A DNA stretch of 64,000 bases from a virus: the IMG/VR virus record IMGVR_UViG_3300033273_000282, positions 124,001 through 188,000 of that record; one strand, 5' to 3'. The notes below the pieces were generated by a model. That model saw nothing but the letters and a program-made list of their open reading frames with translations, was not told where the DNA came from and searched no databases. This document shows, in pieces, positions 1 through 11,000 of this stretch. The position numbers and the translations under genes are program-made. Position 1 is the stretch's first letter. Each line of letters begins with the position of its first letter.

Positions 1-3000
1 GGTACTCCTGTAGCGAATCGTTTCGCTGATGCCGCTACTCTGATCACAACCAATAAGAACTTCATCGCTAACGAAGCCGTTGAGCGTATGCTGCTTGACA
101 TTCCTTATGAGGTTCAGAGCAACAGACACTTTGACGCATACAACACAATCCTCGCTAATAAGAACCTGCTGGCACACGAAGCTTATCACCTGATGAGCAC
201 CGTAGACTTCCCTGGTTTCACAACCCCAACAGGTGATCCTCAGGATTGTATTGATGACCTTCTGGACATCGTAGATGCTGTAGCATTTAACGTTCTCCAT
301 GGTGCTAACAATAAAGTCTGGGATGCTGCCAATTATTACGTTGGCACAACCCACATTGATGGCGAAGAACAAGAAACTCTTGCTGCTATTGCCAGACTTG
401 AAGAACTGATGGAACTGGCTATCGATAACCAGACAATTACCATCAGTGGTTCTCATGGATACACCCAGACGATCGATAGCGGAATCACCAACGTATCTGG
501 CGGTTGTACAAACGTAATCGCTGGTGTCAATACTCTGATCAATATCATTGAGTTGGCAATCCAAACAGATCTGATGACTCATGCCACCAGAACTGAACCC
601 GCTGCTTTCACTGTACCTAATGGCAATATCAACTGTATTGATGACGTTGTTGATGTTATGGAAGCGCTTTCCATCAATGTCAAGTATGGCTCTAACAGCG
701 AGATCTATGATGCTGCTGCTTACTACGTAGGCACCTCACATCTGGATGGGGAAGAAATTCACTCTAAGTACGTTTATAGAGAAGCAACCAAAATTGCTAA
801 GGAAGTAATCGACAATACTTCTGTTACCGTTCGCGGTAGTCATGGCATTGCTCAGGTTACAGATTCTAGCATCACTAACGTTGTTGGTGGTTGTACAAAC
901 GTAACTGCTGCGATTGATACTCTGATGAACATCATCGAAGTTGCGATCGACACCGATTCCCTCTCTACATTTACTAGAACTGCTCCTACTGGATTTAACT
1001 CTCCTGGTATTGGTGATGCTCAGTGTAAATCTGACACTGTTGATATCCTGCGTGCTGTTGGCGTTAACGTAGCATTCGGTGGTAACCACATTCTGTGGGA
1101 TAACCTCGATATGTACTTCAATGGAGGTCATGTACAGGGTGAAGAAGCCGAGACTCAATACGTGTTTGAAGAAGCACGTCAGATGGTCAAGAAGGCAATT
1201 AACAATGAAACTTATGAGACCTATCCACAGTATAACTTCAGCACAAGAAGTCAGTATAAAGATCCTAGCATTACTTCAATTTCTGGCGGTTGTACAAATG
1301 TAATTTCTGCTATTGAAACCCTGATGGATTTTGCCTACACCGTTATCGGTCAGGGCAACTTTAATACCTTTACTAGAACTGTTGGTCAGTGTGGTGATGG
1401 TTATGAAAATTCTCCAACAATCACTCAATCTGGATACACTGCTGCTGTTGACGGTGAAGTTACTGCGGTTCTGTCTGCTGAAGGCTTCATTAAGAGCATC
1501 GCAGTTAACCAAGCAGGAGTTGGATACACCAATGCTCCAACTGTTGTAATTAAGTCTAACAGCGGTTTCAATGCCACTGCTACTGCTACAGTTTCTGGTG
1601 GTGCGGTCACTGGAATCAATGTTACTTACGGTGGATATGGTTATGATGATGTTGTTGTCGAACTGATACCAAACCCAGCAGACACAATTACAACTACCGC
1701 TCTGGCTTCTGCTACCGTCGGTAGATTTATCGAACGCCTTGAGGTTCAACTTACAGGTAAAGACTACAACCAAGCACCTACCCTGACATTCACTGGTGGC
1801 AATCCAACAACTGCTGCTACCAATCCTATTGCTAGACTCACAGGTGCCGTTACCGATATAACTCTGGTTAGCGGTGGTTCTGGTTACCTCAATACCGACA
1901 TGCTTGGCGTTGACGCTGCTGACGTTGGTGGCACTGTCGTCAACTCCTTCCAAGTTGAAGTTGGCACAGTTACCTTCGATGGCGTACAGACTGCGTTCAA
2001 CGCTAAAGTTGGTGGCACTGGATATAACCTGCCAGGTAACGATAGATTCCTGCTGTTCCTCAACTCTCACATTCAGGAACTGGGTGTTTCCTACTCCTAC
2101 ACAGGAACTCCTTCTGTAATCACATTTACAGAAGCTCCTCTGGGCAACATGGACTTCTACTGCTTCTACGTTGGTCAGTTGAGAGATCTGGATCCTATTG
2201 CTCCATTCTTCGATAATACTAGAAAAACGTTCATTCTCAAGAAGAACGATCAGCCATTCTCGCTGGAATCCGATTCACCTGCTGTTATCCCAGCAAACAA
2301 CTTGATCATCTTCCTGAATGGTGTGTATCAAGAACCAGAAGTCTCCTATATTCTTAACGGTTCCATCCTGGAATTCACCGAGGCACCAAGAGCAGGTTCT
2401 GAGTGTCTGATCTTTATCTTCACTGGTTCCGACACTGATATCACTGTTGAGGATACTTACAACAGCGTTGACCCAGGTGACCTGTTGAGAATCGATTCGG
2501 AAGGTCAAGATCGTATCTTGGCTCAAATCGCATCCTCCAGTTCGCTCGAAACATACGAGTACACTGGTCTCCAACCATCAGTTGCTTCTTTTGAGTCTGT
2601 AGTTGTTGGGGGTAAGGTTGTCAAGGTTAACATTATTGATCCTGGTGGCAACTATGAATACCCACCATTCCTCTCCTTCAATGGCGGTGGTGGCACTGGC
2701 GCTAGCGCTAGAACAGTTATTGAGCAAGGTAGCGGTAAGGTTATTGATGTAATCGACCTTAAGGGTGGTTCAAATTACATCAACGCCCCAACCGTACAAA
2801 CCTTCCATCCAGTTGCTGTCGAAAGAACGCAAAGAGATCGCGCCATTTCTAATGGTAGATTCCTCTATAGCGCAATTCTTTCTTCCTCGATTACAGATAT
2901 CGCAACTACCATTCCTTGCCAAGACTTTGGCTATGATGCTGGTGAAGGTTTCCCAAGTAACGGTGAAATTATGATCCCTTACTGGAATGGTAGCAATTGG

Positions 3001-3390
3001 AGTGTTGAAAGAATTCTTTATGGTACTGTTGATTACAATGCTAATACATTCACAGTAACTACTAATGGTAGAGGTTATAAGCGCACTGGTCCTAGCCTGG
3101 GTGTTGGTCACAATATCAGCATCGAGAATGGCACATGGAGCGCAAATGGTGTTGTAGTTTCTGTAAGCATGTCTAATGATCACCATCTCCAGACTGGTAT
3201 GGAAAGGTACATTAAGTTTACCTCTGGTGGTGCTGTACCTGGAGGTGGTGGTGCTACTTACAGTAATCTTGACGGTGTATACAAAATCACCAGAACAGGA
3301 GATCAAACCTTTACAATCACCACGACCGTGCCTCTCCAAGAGACTAGTCAAACACTCCAGATTCGTCCTATCGTCAGACTCTACGCATAA
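1..3390 (+). CDS. Large virion structural protein, gp7/VrlC position (5' partial)
   Basis: The reading frame is open from base 1, so the true start lies upstream; the ATG at 88 is internal. The visible part has about 1129 residues. It begins with three tandem alpha-helical-looking repeats of about 130 residues (bases 25-1389), marked by CIDD, a DAA-YYVG segment, H-GEE and a GGCTNV segment. Glycine-tyrosine YDG-type repeats follow (1390-1900, 2600-2800), then two copies of a FLNG-x-x-Q-x-P-x-VSY module (about 2040-2180 and 2305-2430). Near the end is a small beta domain (about 2878-3125) that also occurs in gp15 and the DUF4815 protein. It lies directly before gp8. In T4 the gene before gp8 is gp7, and in cyanophages a large protein often called VrlC sits there. 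That assignment rests on position only; no T4 gp7 similarity was recognised. Confidence 0.7.
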   Translation, partial: GTPVANRFADAATLITTNKNFIANEAVERMLLDIPYEVQSNRHFDAYNTILANKNLLAHEAYHLMSTVDFPGFTTPTGDPQDCIDDLLDIVDAVAFNVLHGANNKVWDAANYYVGTTHIDGEEQETLAAIARLEELMELAIDNQTITISGSHGYTQTIDSGITNVSGGCTNVIAGVNTLINIIELAIQTDLMTHATRTEPAAFTVPNGNINCIDDVVDVMEALSINVKYGSNSEIYDAAAYYVGTSHLDGEEIHSKYVYREATKIAKEVIDNTSVTVRGSHGIAQVTDSSITNVVGGCTNVTAAIDTLMNIIEVAIDTDSLSTFTRTAPTGFNSPGIGDAQCKSDTVDILRAVGVNVAFGGNHILWDNLDMYFNGGHVQGEEAETQYVFEEARQMVKKAINNETYETYPQYNFSTRSQYKDPSITSISGGCTNVISAIETLMDFAYTVIGQGNFNTFTRTVGQCGDGYENSPTITQSGYTAAVDGEVTAVLSAEGFIKSIAVNQAGVGYTNAPTVVIKSNSGFNATATATVSGGAVTGINVTYGGYGYDDVVVELIPNPADTITTTALASATVGRFIERLEVQLTGKDYNQAPTLTFTGGNPTTAATNPIARLTGAVTDITLVSGGSGYLNTDMLGVDAADVGGTVVNSFQVEVGTVTFDGVQTAFNAKVGGTGYNLPGNDRFLLFLNSHIQELGVSYSYTGTPSVITFTEAPLGNMDFYCFYVGQLRDLDPIAPFFDNTRKTFILKKNDQPFSLESDSPAVIPANNLIIFLNGVYQEPEVSYILNGSILEFTEAPRAGSECLIFIFTGSDTDITVEDTYNSVDPGDLLRIDSEGQDRILAQIASSSSLETYEYTGLQPSVASFESVVVGGKVVKVNIIDPGGNYEYPPFLSFNGGGGTGASARTVIEQGSGKVIDVIDLKGGSNYINAPTVQTFHPVAVERTQRDRAISNGRFLYSAILSSSITDIATTIPCQDFGYDAGEGFPSNGEIMIPYWNGSNWSVERILYGTVDYNANTFTVTTNGRGYKRTGPSLGVGHNISIENGTWSANGVVVSVSMSNDHHLQTGMERYIKFTSGGAVPGGGGATYSNLDGVYKITRTGDQTFTITTTVPLQETSQTLQIRPIVRLYA
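25..1389 (+). repeat. Three tandem ~130-residue CIDD repeats (coding)
   Basis: CIDD-type cores start near bases 220, 610 and 1000. Each unit runs through a D-A-A-x-Y-Y-V-G segment, H-x-x-GEE, a SHG-x-x-Q segment, GGCTNV and a TRT ending. The third copy is the most diverged: CIDD has become CKSD. The first copy is almost identical in protein and DNA to the second copy in the 3633-residue fibre (near 26020). Confidence 0.8.
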
Positions 3391-3458
3391 AGTAGCTAAA
3401 GCTCATCCTTGAACCCGCTACACTGTAGAGTCTACTCCTGAATCCCTTCTTTGTCAAG

Positions 3459-3466
3459 TATAAATA
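3459..3466 (+). promoter_or_regulatory. T4-type late promoter TATAAATA
   Basis: TATAAATA lies in the 95-base gap between the first gene and gp8, 27 bases before the gp8 ATG. It matches the T4 late promoter core that is read by the gp55/gp33/gp45 machinery. The rest of the gap shows no clear terminator. Confidence 0.75.
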
Positions 3467-3485
3467 CATCTAAAAGCTTTGTCTG

Positions 3486-5009
3486 ATGGCTCTTGTAACC
3501 GACAAATTTAGAATCTACGCTGCCGAGGCGTTCCGAAACACCTTGGGCAGCGCAGGCACTGATGCCAACAAAGTTTACCTCTTTGTGGGTAGACCTAAGG
3601 CATGGTCTGGCAATACAGACTCACCCCCAACGGATGAGCCTATTGATTCGTTTACATACCATCGTCAGGTATACTCTGATTCGGTAGCATACAAGCGTGT
3701 AGATATTTCTGACACTGCTCTCGTTATTCCTAGAGTTGACTGGATTGATCCAACGGAAACTACTGGTGGTACTGGTCGTACATACTCCATGTACAAACCA
3801 GATTATTCACCATCAAAGACGACAGCAAATGGCGCGACCCGTTTGTATGACTCTAACTTCTATGTGATGAACTCGGACTTTAATGTCTACAAGTGTCTGT
3901 ATAATGGTCAGACTCCAGAGTTCCCCAAAGGTCGTCCTTCGCTGGTAGAGCCAACTGGCACTTCGACCACGGTTATTGAAACAAACGATTCTGCTGACTA
4001 TAAGTATCGTTGGAAGTATATGTACACCATCGATGCTGACAATATTCTAAAGTTTGTTACTTCTGAGTTTATTCCTGTTCTGGAGAACCCTCTTGTAGAA
4101 GCTGCCGCAGGTGCTGGGTCTGTTGATACTATCGTTATTGAGAATGCTGGTGCTGGTTACAACAATGGTACATATACTAACGTCCCCATTCGCGGAGACT
4201 GGGAAATCAACGGTGGATCTCAAGCCTATTGCTCCATCACTGTGATTTCTGGTTCTATTAGCAATGTTACTGTTACTCAGTCTGGATCTAACTACAGTTT
4301 TGGCACTATTGACGTTGGTCTGATTCCAAACATCGGTACTGGTGCTAACGCTGATCTAGATGTTATTATTCCTCCTAATGGTGGTCATGGTTCTGATGCC
4401 ATCAGAGAACTCGGTTCTTACCGTCTGATGTTTGCTTCTAAACTTGAGACCTCTACTGCTTTTGTTGACTTCCCAACTGACCTCACATTCCGTAGAGTCG
4501 GTCTGGTCCTTAATCCATATGACTACAACACCACAACGGTGTCTTCTCAAAATACAAGATCTGGCGTAAAGGCTATGATCTTCCCACAGTCAGGAACTGG
4601 TTCTCCCAGTGGTACTTTCCAACCTGGCACAACTATTTCTCAGGCAACTACCCTAGCAAAGGGATATGTAGTTTCCTACGATTCTAATACTAAGATTCTA
4701 AAGTATTATCAAGACTCATTTGATGGTACCACTTCTGGTAATATTATTGAGTTTTCTGGTAATTATGAAATCACATCATCTGATTTGATTACTGCCACCC
4801 CTGATTCTACTTTTGGTACAGCATCTGTTCCTAAGAGCCAGATTCAGATCGGTGTTTCTGTCTATGAACTTGGTCTCTCTTTTGTAGAGGGATACGCAAA
4901 CGGTGAAGTTGAAATCAACTCTGGAGAAATCCTCTACATAGATAATAGGAACCCGATTTCCAGATCGGCGGATCAGAACGAAGAGCTCAAAGTAGTAATT
5001 GAATTCTAA
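3486..5009 (+). CDS. 8: Baseplate wedge protein gp8
   Basis: This is the T4 gp8 family, a wedge subunit of the contractile-tail baseplate. The N-terminus (TDKFR, then VYLFVGRPKAWS) matches the T4 gp8 start, where a VTSKFR segment is followed by a FGRSEPWS segment. The C-terminus (GEILYIDNRNPISR, then DQNEELKVVIEF) matches the T4 ending GEMIYMENRPPI with DQTEEINILF. At 507 residues it is far longer than T4 gp8 (334). Much of the excess is an insertion at about residues 203-300 carrying glycine-tyrosine repeats (AGAGYNNG, SGSNYSFG) like those of the fibres. A late promoter precedes it, and the DUF4815 gene starts at the base after its stop codon. Confidence 0.92.
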   Translation: MALVTDKFRIYAAEAFRNTLGSAGTDANKVYLFVGRPKAWSGNTDSPPTDEPIDSFTYHRQVYSDSVAYKRVDISDTALVIPRVDWIDPTETTGGTGRTYSMYKPDYSPSKTTANGATRLYDSNFYVMNSDFNVYKCLYNGQTPEFPKGRPSLVEPTGTSTTVIETNDSADYKYRWKYMYTIDADNILKFVTSEFIPVLENPLVEAAAGAGSVDTIVIENAGAGYNNGTYTNVPIRGDWEINGGSQAYCSITVISGSISNVTVTQSGSNYSFGTIDVGLIPNIGTGANADLDVIIPPNGGHGSDAIRELGSYRLMFASKLETSTAFVDFPTDLTFRRVGLVLNPYDYNTTTVSSQNTRSGVKAMIFPQSGTGSPSGTFQPGTTISQATTLAKGYVVSYDSNTKILKYYQDSFDGTTSGNIIEFSGNYEITSSDLITATPDSTFGTASVPKSQIQIGVSVYELGLSFVEGYANGEVEINSGEILYIDNRNPISRSADQNEELKVVIEF

Positions 5010-8000
5010 ATGGCACAGAATACCAACCTTAATATCTCCCCTTATTTTGACGACTTCGACGAGGATAAGGGGTTTCTAAAGGTACTGTTTAAGCCTGGAT
5101 ACCCAGTCCAAGCCAGAGAACTAACTACCCTACAATCGCTGCTCCAGAACCAAATTAACTCATTTGGTCAGGGTATCTACCGCGAGGGTAGTATGGTTGT
5201 GCCTGGGGGTATTACCCTCAATAAACAGTATCCAGTTGTACTGGTACAAAATAACTACCTCAACCTTCCCGTTGAGCTCTATAGGGAATCTCTGAATAAT
5301 AAAGTTATTAAAGGTTCTAACTCGAACATTCGTGCTAGGGTCAATTTCAGTATTAGTGCCACTGAGTCTGACCGTGGATACGTATCGTTCTACCTGACAT
5401 ATCTGACAAAGGCAGACGACAATACTACTAGCGTCTTCCAGGCTGGCGAAGTTCTGACTTGCGAAGAAGATATTACTTACAGCACATCTACCATTGTTGC
5501 TGGTACACCTTTGGCTCAGTTGCTAAACTCCAACAGCACTGCCATTGCTTCTACCGCCAACATTGGTAGAGGTGTTTATTTTGTTCGTGGTTACTTTGTA
5601 ACTGTACCCGAGCAAACAATTGTTCTTGATCAATACAGCAACAACCCCTCATACAAGGTTGGTCTGAAGGTTGAAGAGAGAATCATCACCGCTGACGAGG
5701 ATGCCAGTCTGTATGATAATGCTATTGGCAGCACTAACTTCTCTGCTCCTGGTGCCGATAGATTCAAGATCAATCTCACCCTGATCAAAAAGGAACTCAA
5801 GGACCCTAACTCTGCTGACTTTATTGAACTTCTCCGTACCAATGAAGGTAAACTGGAGAGTAAGGTAGAGCGTAGTGACCTTAGCTACATCAATGACATC
5901 CTGGCTCTTAGAACTAAGGAAGAGTCTGGTGACTATTATGTCAAGAGATTTAGTATCGATGTCAGAGAGAATCTGAACGATGCTTTCAATAATGGTGTCT
6001 ATGAAGCAGATGCCACTACTCAAGATGGCAATGAACCATCTGAGTCTAAAATGGCAGTACAGATTTCCCCAGGTACCGCCTACATTTCTGGTTATAGAAC
6101 CGAGAAGTTATCAAATACATTTAAGGATTCTGATAAGCCCAGAACATTTACTGCTGCCGATTCCCAGTCATTTGCTTCTGATTTTGGTAACTATGTTCTG
6201 ATTGATGATCTTTATGGTGGTGTTGAACTTTATGACACCATCGAGCTTCGTGATAGAATTGTAACTACCAACGGCACTGCTGCTGGTAATGTTATTGGTC
6301 TTACTAGAGTCTTGGGCTTTAGTTTTGACTCTGGTGTTAGAGATTCAACTAGCACTATCTACCGAGTTAATATCTCGGATACGACGTTGTTTACCACCCT
6401 CACCATGTCTGGTGCGGTAACTTGGGTCCAAGGAACCAAGATTGTAGGTGTCAACTCTGGCGCGTCTGGCTTCGTTAGAACTAATGGTTCTAACTCTACA
6501 TGTACTGTCTACGGTATCACTGGCAACTTTGTTTCTGGTGAAGCTGTTAGATATGAGAATGCTACCAGCAATCTGGGTACAATCTCTTCTGTTTATGGAT
6601 ATCAGTTTAGTGATATCCGTTCTATGTCCCTTAGTGGTACCTTTACTGCTAACATCCTTTTGGATGTACAAGCAACTCTTGCTGCTAATGGTCCTGTTCT
6701 GAGTGGTGTTTCTGGTGGCAATGCCACCGTCACTGCTAGTCTGTCTAATTTTACTGCTCAATTGAGAATCGGTGACATCATTAGATTCTCCAACAATAAC
6801 CAGCAGCATGTCGCTAGAGTTACCGCAGTAACTAATAACTCTAGTTTCACTATTACTAGAGAGGGTTCTACTACTCTGGCTAATGGTGCTGTAACTTCAC
6901 CAATTACTCTGACGAGACCTCAGATTCAGTTCGCTACTAAGCGTGCTCTGATTACTCCTATTCCTAAGGCTGCTGTTAAGTCTACCAGCACAAACAGTCA
7001 AGGTGCTTCTGTAACTCCTTTGGGTTACTTCCGCAAGTCTTACGTTATCCCTTCTTCGGAAATCACTAGCGGTTCGTTCTCTCTTTCTGCTGGATCTAAC
7101 CTCGTGTTTAGAGCAGCGCAAGATGCTGATGACTTCCAAATTATCGTAACCAGTGTAAGTTCTGGCAGTGGTGTTCTCGGTAACACCTACACCTATCCTA
7201 ACTTCACTACATCGACAGGATCTAACTCTGCCTCCGTTTCTGTCTCTGGTCTTCCTACTACAGTAAACGGTTGTATCGTAATTGCTACTGTCTACTCCAG
7301 CAATAGATCTGCTAAGTCCAAGACCACCGAGCGTATGAAGGTGGCTCTGATTAACAGATCTTCTCAGGGTGCTGTTAATGGTCTTACCAGCTACACCGCT
7401 GGTTATGGTACTAGAGTTCAAGATCGTACCATTTCTCTCGGTTGCCCTGACGTATTCAAGGTCAAAGCAATCTACGAATCAAAGGATTCTCAAGATCCCG
7501 TTATCCCACACTTCGCATATACTAACTTAGTTGGTTCTTATGAGATTAACCAGATTTTAACTGGTGCTTCTTCTGGTGCTAAAGCACAGATTGTATCTTT
7601 TGATAGTAACTATGTTTACTTTGTGATGCTGACAGATACTTTGTTTGATAACGCAGAGATTATTACTACTCCTACAACTACTGCTCGTATTGTAGCCAAT
7701 AGCATTCAAGAAGGTAGTTCTAATGTTACTAGCGCTTTTGATCTTGATAATGGTCAAAGAGAGCAGTATTATGACTACTCTAGAATTGTAAGAAAGAGTG
7801 GTTATTCGCCTGTATCCCATAAACTTCTTGTTATCTTTGATAGATTTGTAACCACTGGTGGCGACGGTTTCTATACTGTAGATTCTTATTCTTCTGACGT
7901 TTATAAGGAGATCCCTGAGTTTGAACTTTTCTCTCTGAGAAACGTTCTGGATTTCCGTCCAATGGTCCCAAGCCAGATTTCTGGTTCTGGTACTAGACTG

Positions 8001-11000
8001 TCTCCTTTTGAACACACCTCTTCTGGTAAACTTGATTTTGATAACAGAGACTTTACTGGTAACTATGTTGGTCTGCCTGGTCAGTCTGACACTACCATTC
8101 TGTCTTATGAATATTATCTCGGTAGAACTGATAAGATCTTCATCAACAAAGATAATAAAATCCAACTCGTCAAGGGTGAGCCTGCTGAGAATCCAGTAGA
8201 ACCCGCCGAGATTGAAGATGCCATGCTTTTGGCTACCATCTTCATGCGTCCATATGTCTTTGACATTGACAAAGATGTAGACATCACCCAGACAAACTAT
8301 AAGAGATATACCTTTAGAGACATTCAGCAACTTGAGACCAGAATTAAAACTCTGGAATACTATACTCAACTGTCTCTTCTTGAAACTGAAACCGCTACTC
8401 TTCAGATTAGAGATACCAACGGTCTGGATAGATTCAAGAATGGTTTCATTGTTGATAACTTTGCTTCTCTGGGAACTAGCGATACTTTCCACCCAGATTA
8501 TAGAGTCTCTATTGACTTTGAAGAAGGTCATCTGCGTCCTTCCCACTACACAACTAACGTCCCTCTGATCTTTAGCTCTAATTCCACCAACATTCAGCAG
8601 ACTGGTGATATTATCACCCTGCCATATACTGATGTTGTTTTGGTTGATCAGCCATTTGCTTCTGCTCTGGAGAATGTCAACCCATTCAACGTCTTTACTT
8701 TTGTGGGTGATATTAAACTTTATCCTGAGTCCGATGACTGGGTAGATACTAAGTCACTGGCTGCTCTTCAGGGTCCAACTGTTGAAGGTAACTACCAGAC
8801 TACTCTCCGTGATATGAGAGCGGATCAAAATGGTATTACTCCTATCCAGTGGGGTTCCTGGCAGACTACATGGTCTGGTCGTATCTGGTTTACACGTCAG
8901 GTCAGCACTGGTAAAGGTAAGAACCGTAGCACTAGAACTGAGAGATTCTCTAGAGTTAGAACTGATCAGACAAGAACTGGTGTACGTTATAGAATTACTC
9001 CTATTATTGAACAGCAGTCGCTGGGCAACAGAGTTGTTTCTGTTGAGCACATCCAGAACATGCGTTCTAGAAACATCGAGTTCAAAGCAGAGAAACTCAA
9101 GCCTAAGACTCGTTTCTATGCTTTCTTTGATGGTGTTTCCGTCAAATCTTATATCACACCCAAGATGCTTGAGGTGACAAAGAATCCTAATGATGACTCC
9201 GCAACAAACAGCATCCCATTCCAAGTCGGTGAGACTGTTAAAGGTCAAACTTCTGGTTGTACGCTCCGTATTCTGGAGCCAAATAATGAGTATAATGTCA
9301 ATCCATATACCAACCAGAACATCGCATCCGTCAGCGACTACACCGCAAACCTCGGTTGGATCAACCTCGACACTTCTTCTCTTGCCGCTCAAGCCCTTGG
9401 TGCTTACTCTGGTAACCCCATTGCTGGTGAAGTCCTGGTTGGACAGTCTTCAGGCGCAAGAGCCAAAGTTAAAGAAAGAAGACTTGTCACCGACAACGCA
9501 GGTTTCCTTAAGGGTACCTTCTTCATTCCAGATCCTAGCAAGTCTACCAATCCTAAGTTTAAGACTGGTACTCGTGTATTCCGTCTTTCGGATACTACGA
9601 ATGATTCGCAGGTAGTTGGTGAGTCTGAGTCCAGCGCACAGACAGAATACAGCGCAACTGGTATTCTCCAAACCACTCAGGAAACAATCATCTCTGTTCG
9701 TAATGCTAAACTTGACGAAGAGAGACTGACTCAAAACAGAACTCTGTGGTCTGACCCACTGGCTCAAACCTTCCTGATTCAGGACGATGAGCTTGAGGGT
9801 GGTGTATTCCTTACTAAGATCGATCTGTACTTCCAGCAAAAGGATTCTGAGATTCCCGTTGCTATTGACATTCGTACAGTGGAAAATGGTACTCCAACCC
9901 AAACTATTCTTCCTTTCTCTAAGGTAATTAAGAAAGCAGCAGACGTTGTTACATCTGCCGATGCTTCTGCTCCAACCACATTTACATTTGAATCTCCAGT
10001 ATTCATTCCTCACCAGCAGGAACATGCTATTGTCGTAACCTCTGACTCTAACCAGTTCAAGGTATTCATCTCGCTCCTGGGCGAAGATGCTATTGACGCA
10101 GCACACGCTGGTGAAAAGATCTCTGAACAACCTTATATTGGTGTACTGTTCAAGTCGCAGAACGCTTCTACTTGGACACCTTCCCAGTTTGAGGACTTGA
10201 TGTTCAAGATCTATAGAGCAGAATTCACTCTGCCTACTACACTGGCTCAGTCTCAAGTCTTCCTGAACAACGCTACTCTCGAAGAGAACAACGGTGGTTT
10301 CCTGCCACTGCTGCCAAACTCGATTGCTGTAACTGACAATCAAGCATACATTGATGTTTTCCACAGCAATCACGGAATGCAAAGTAATGCCAACTATGTG
10401 ATTATAAGTGGTGTTATTTCCGAAGTTGGCAATACTGCCACAACTAGCGCAGTATCAGCAACTGCCTCCCAGATTATTGTTTCTGACGCTTCGCTATTCC
10501 ACCGCTGTATCGGCGGCAATGCCACTCAAGCCGCTTCTCTGACCGCTTCCAACACTGGTCCTGGTAACGCCGCTCCTGCGGTCTCTGACACCAATCCTGG
10601 ATTCATCAAGATCGATGACGAGATCATTGCTTATGAGTACATTAACAATGGTTCCCCCAACTGGGTTATCAACGTTCTGGGTCACAACTCTGGTACCGTC
10701 TCTGGTAGAAACTGGGATCCATCCTCTAACTCTGGCGGTGCTTCTGGTTCTGCTCATGATAATGGTGCTACTGTTGAGTGCTACAACCTTGCTGGTATTC
10801 CTCTTACCAAGATCAATGGTACCCACCACACCACAACCTTTGGTGGTCTCAGCACACTCAATAGTCCCCATAAGTACAGACTGAACATCACTGGATTCAA
10901 GTCCCACAAGACTATCAACGCTGGTGGTGAAAATATCCTGGCTTCCCAGAACGTTCCCTGGGATGTTCTGACACCTCAGATCCAGACCCAAATTCAGCCT

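Noticed and set aside
88-90. ATG at 88 as the start of the first gene
   Set aside because: The frame is open to base 1 and the upstream codons (ADAATLITTNKNFIANEA) match the helix that precedes other CIDD repeats, so the gene begins outside the window.
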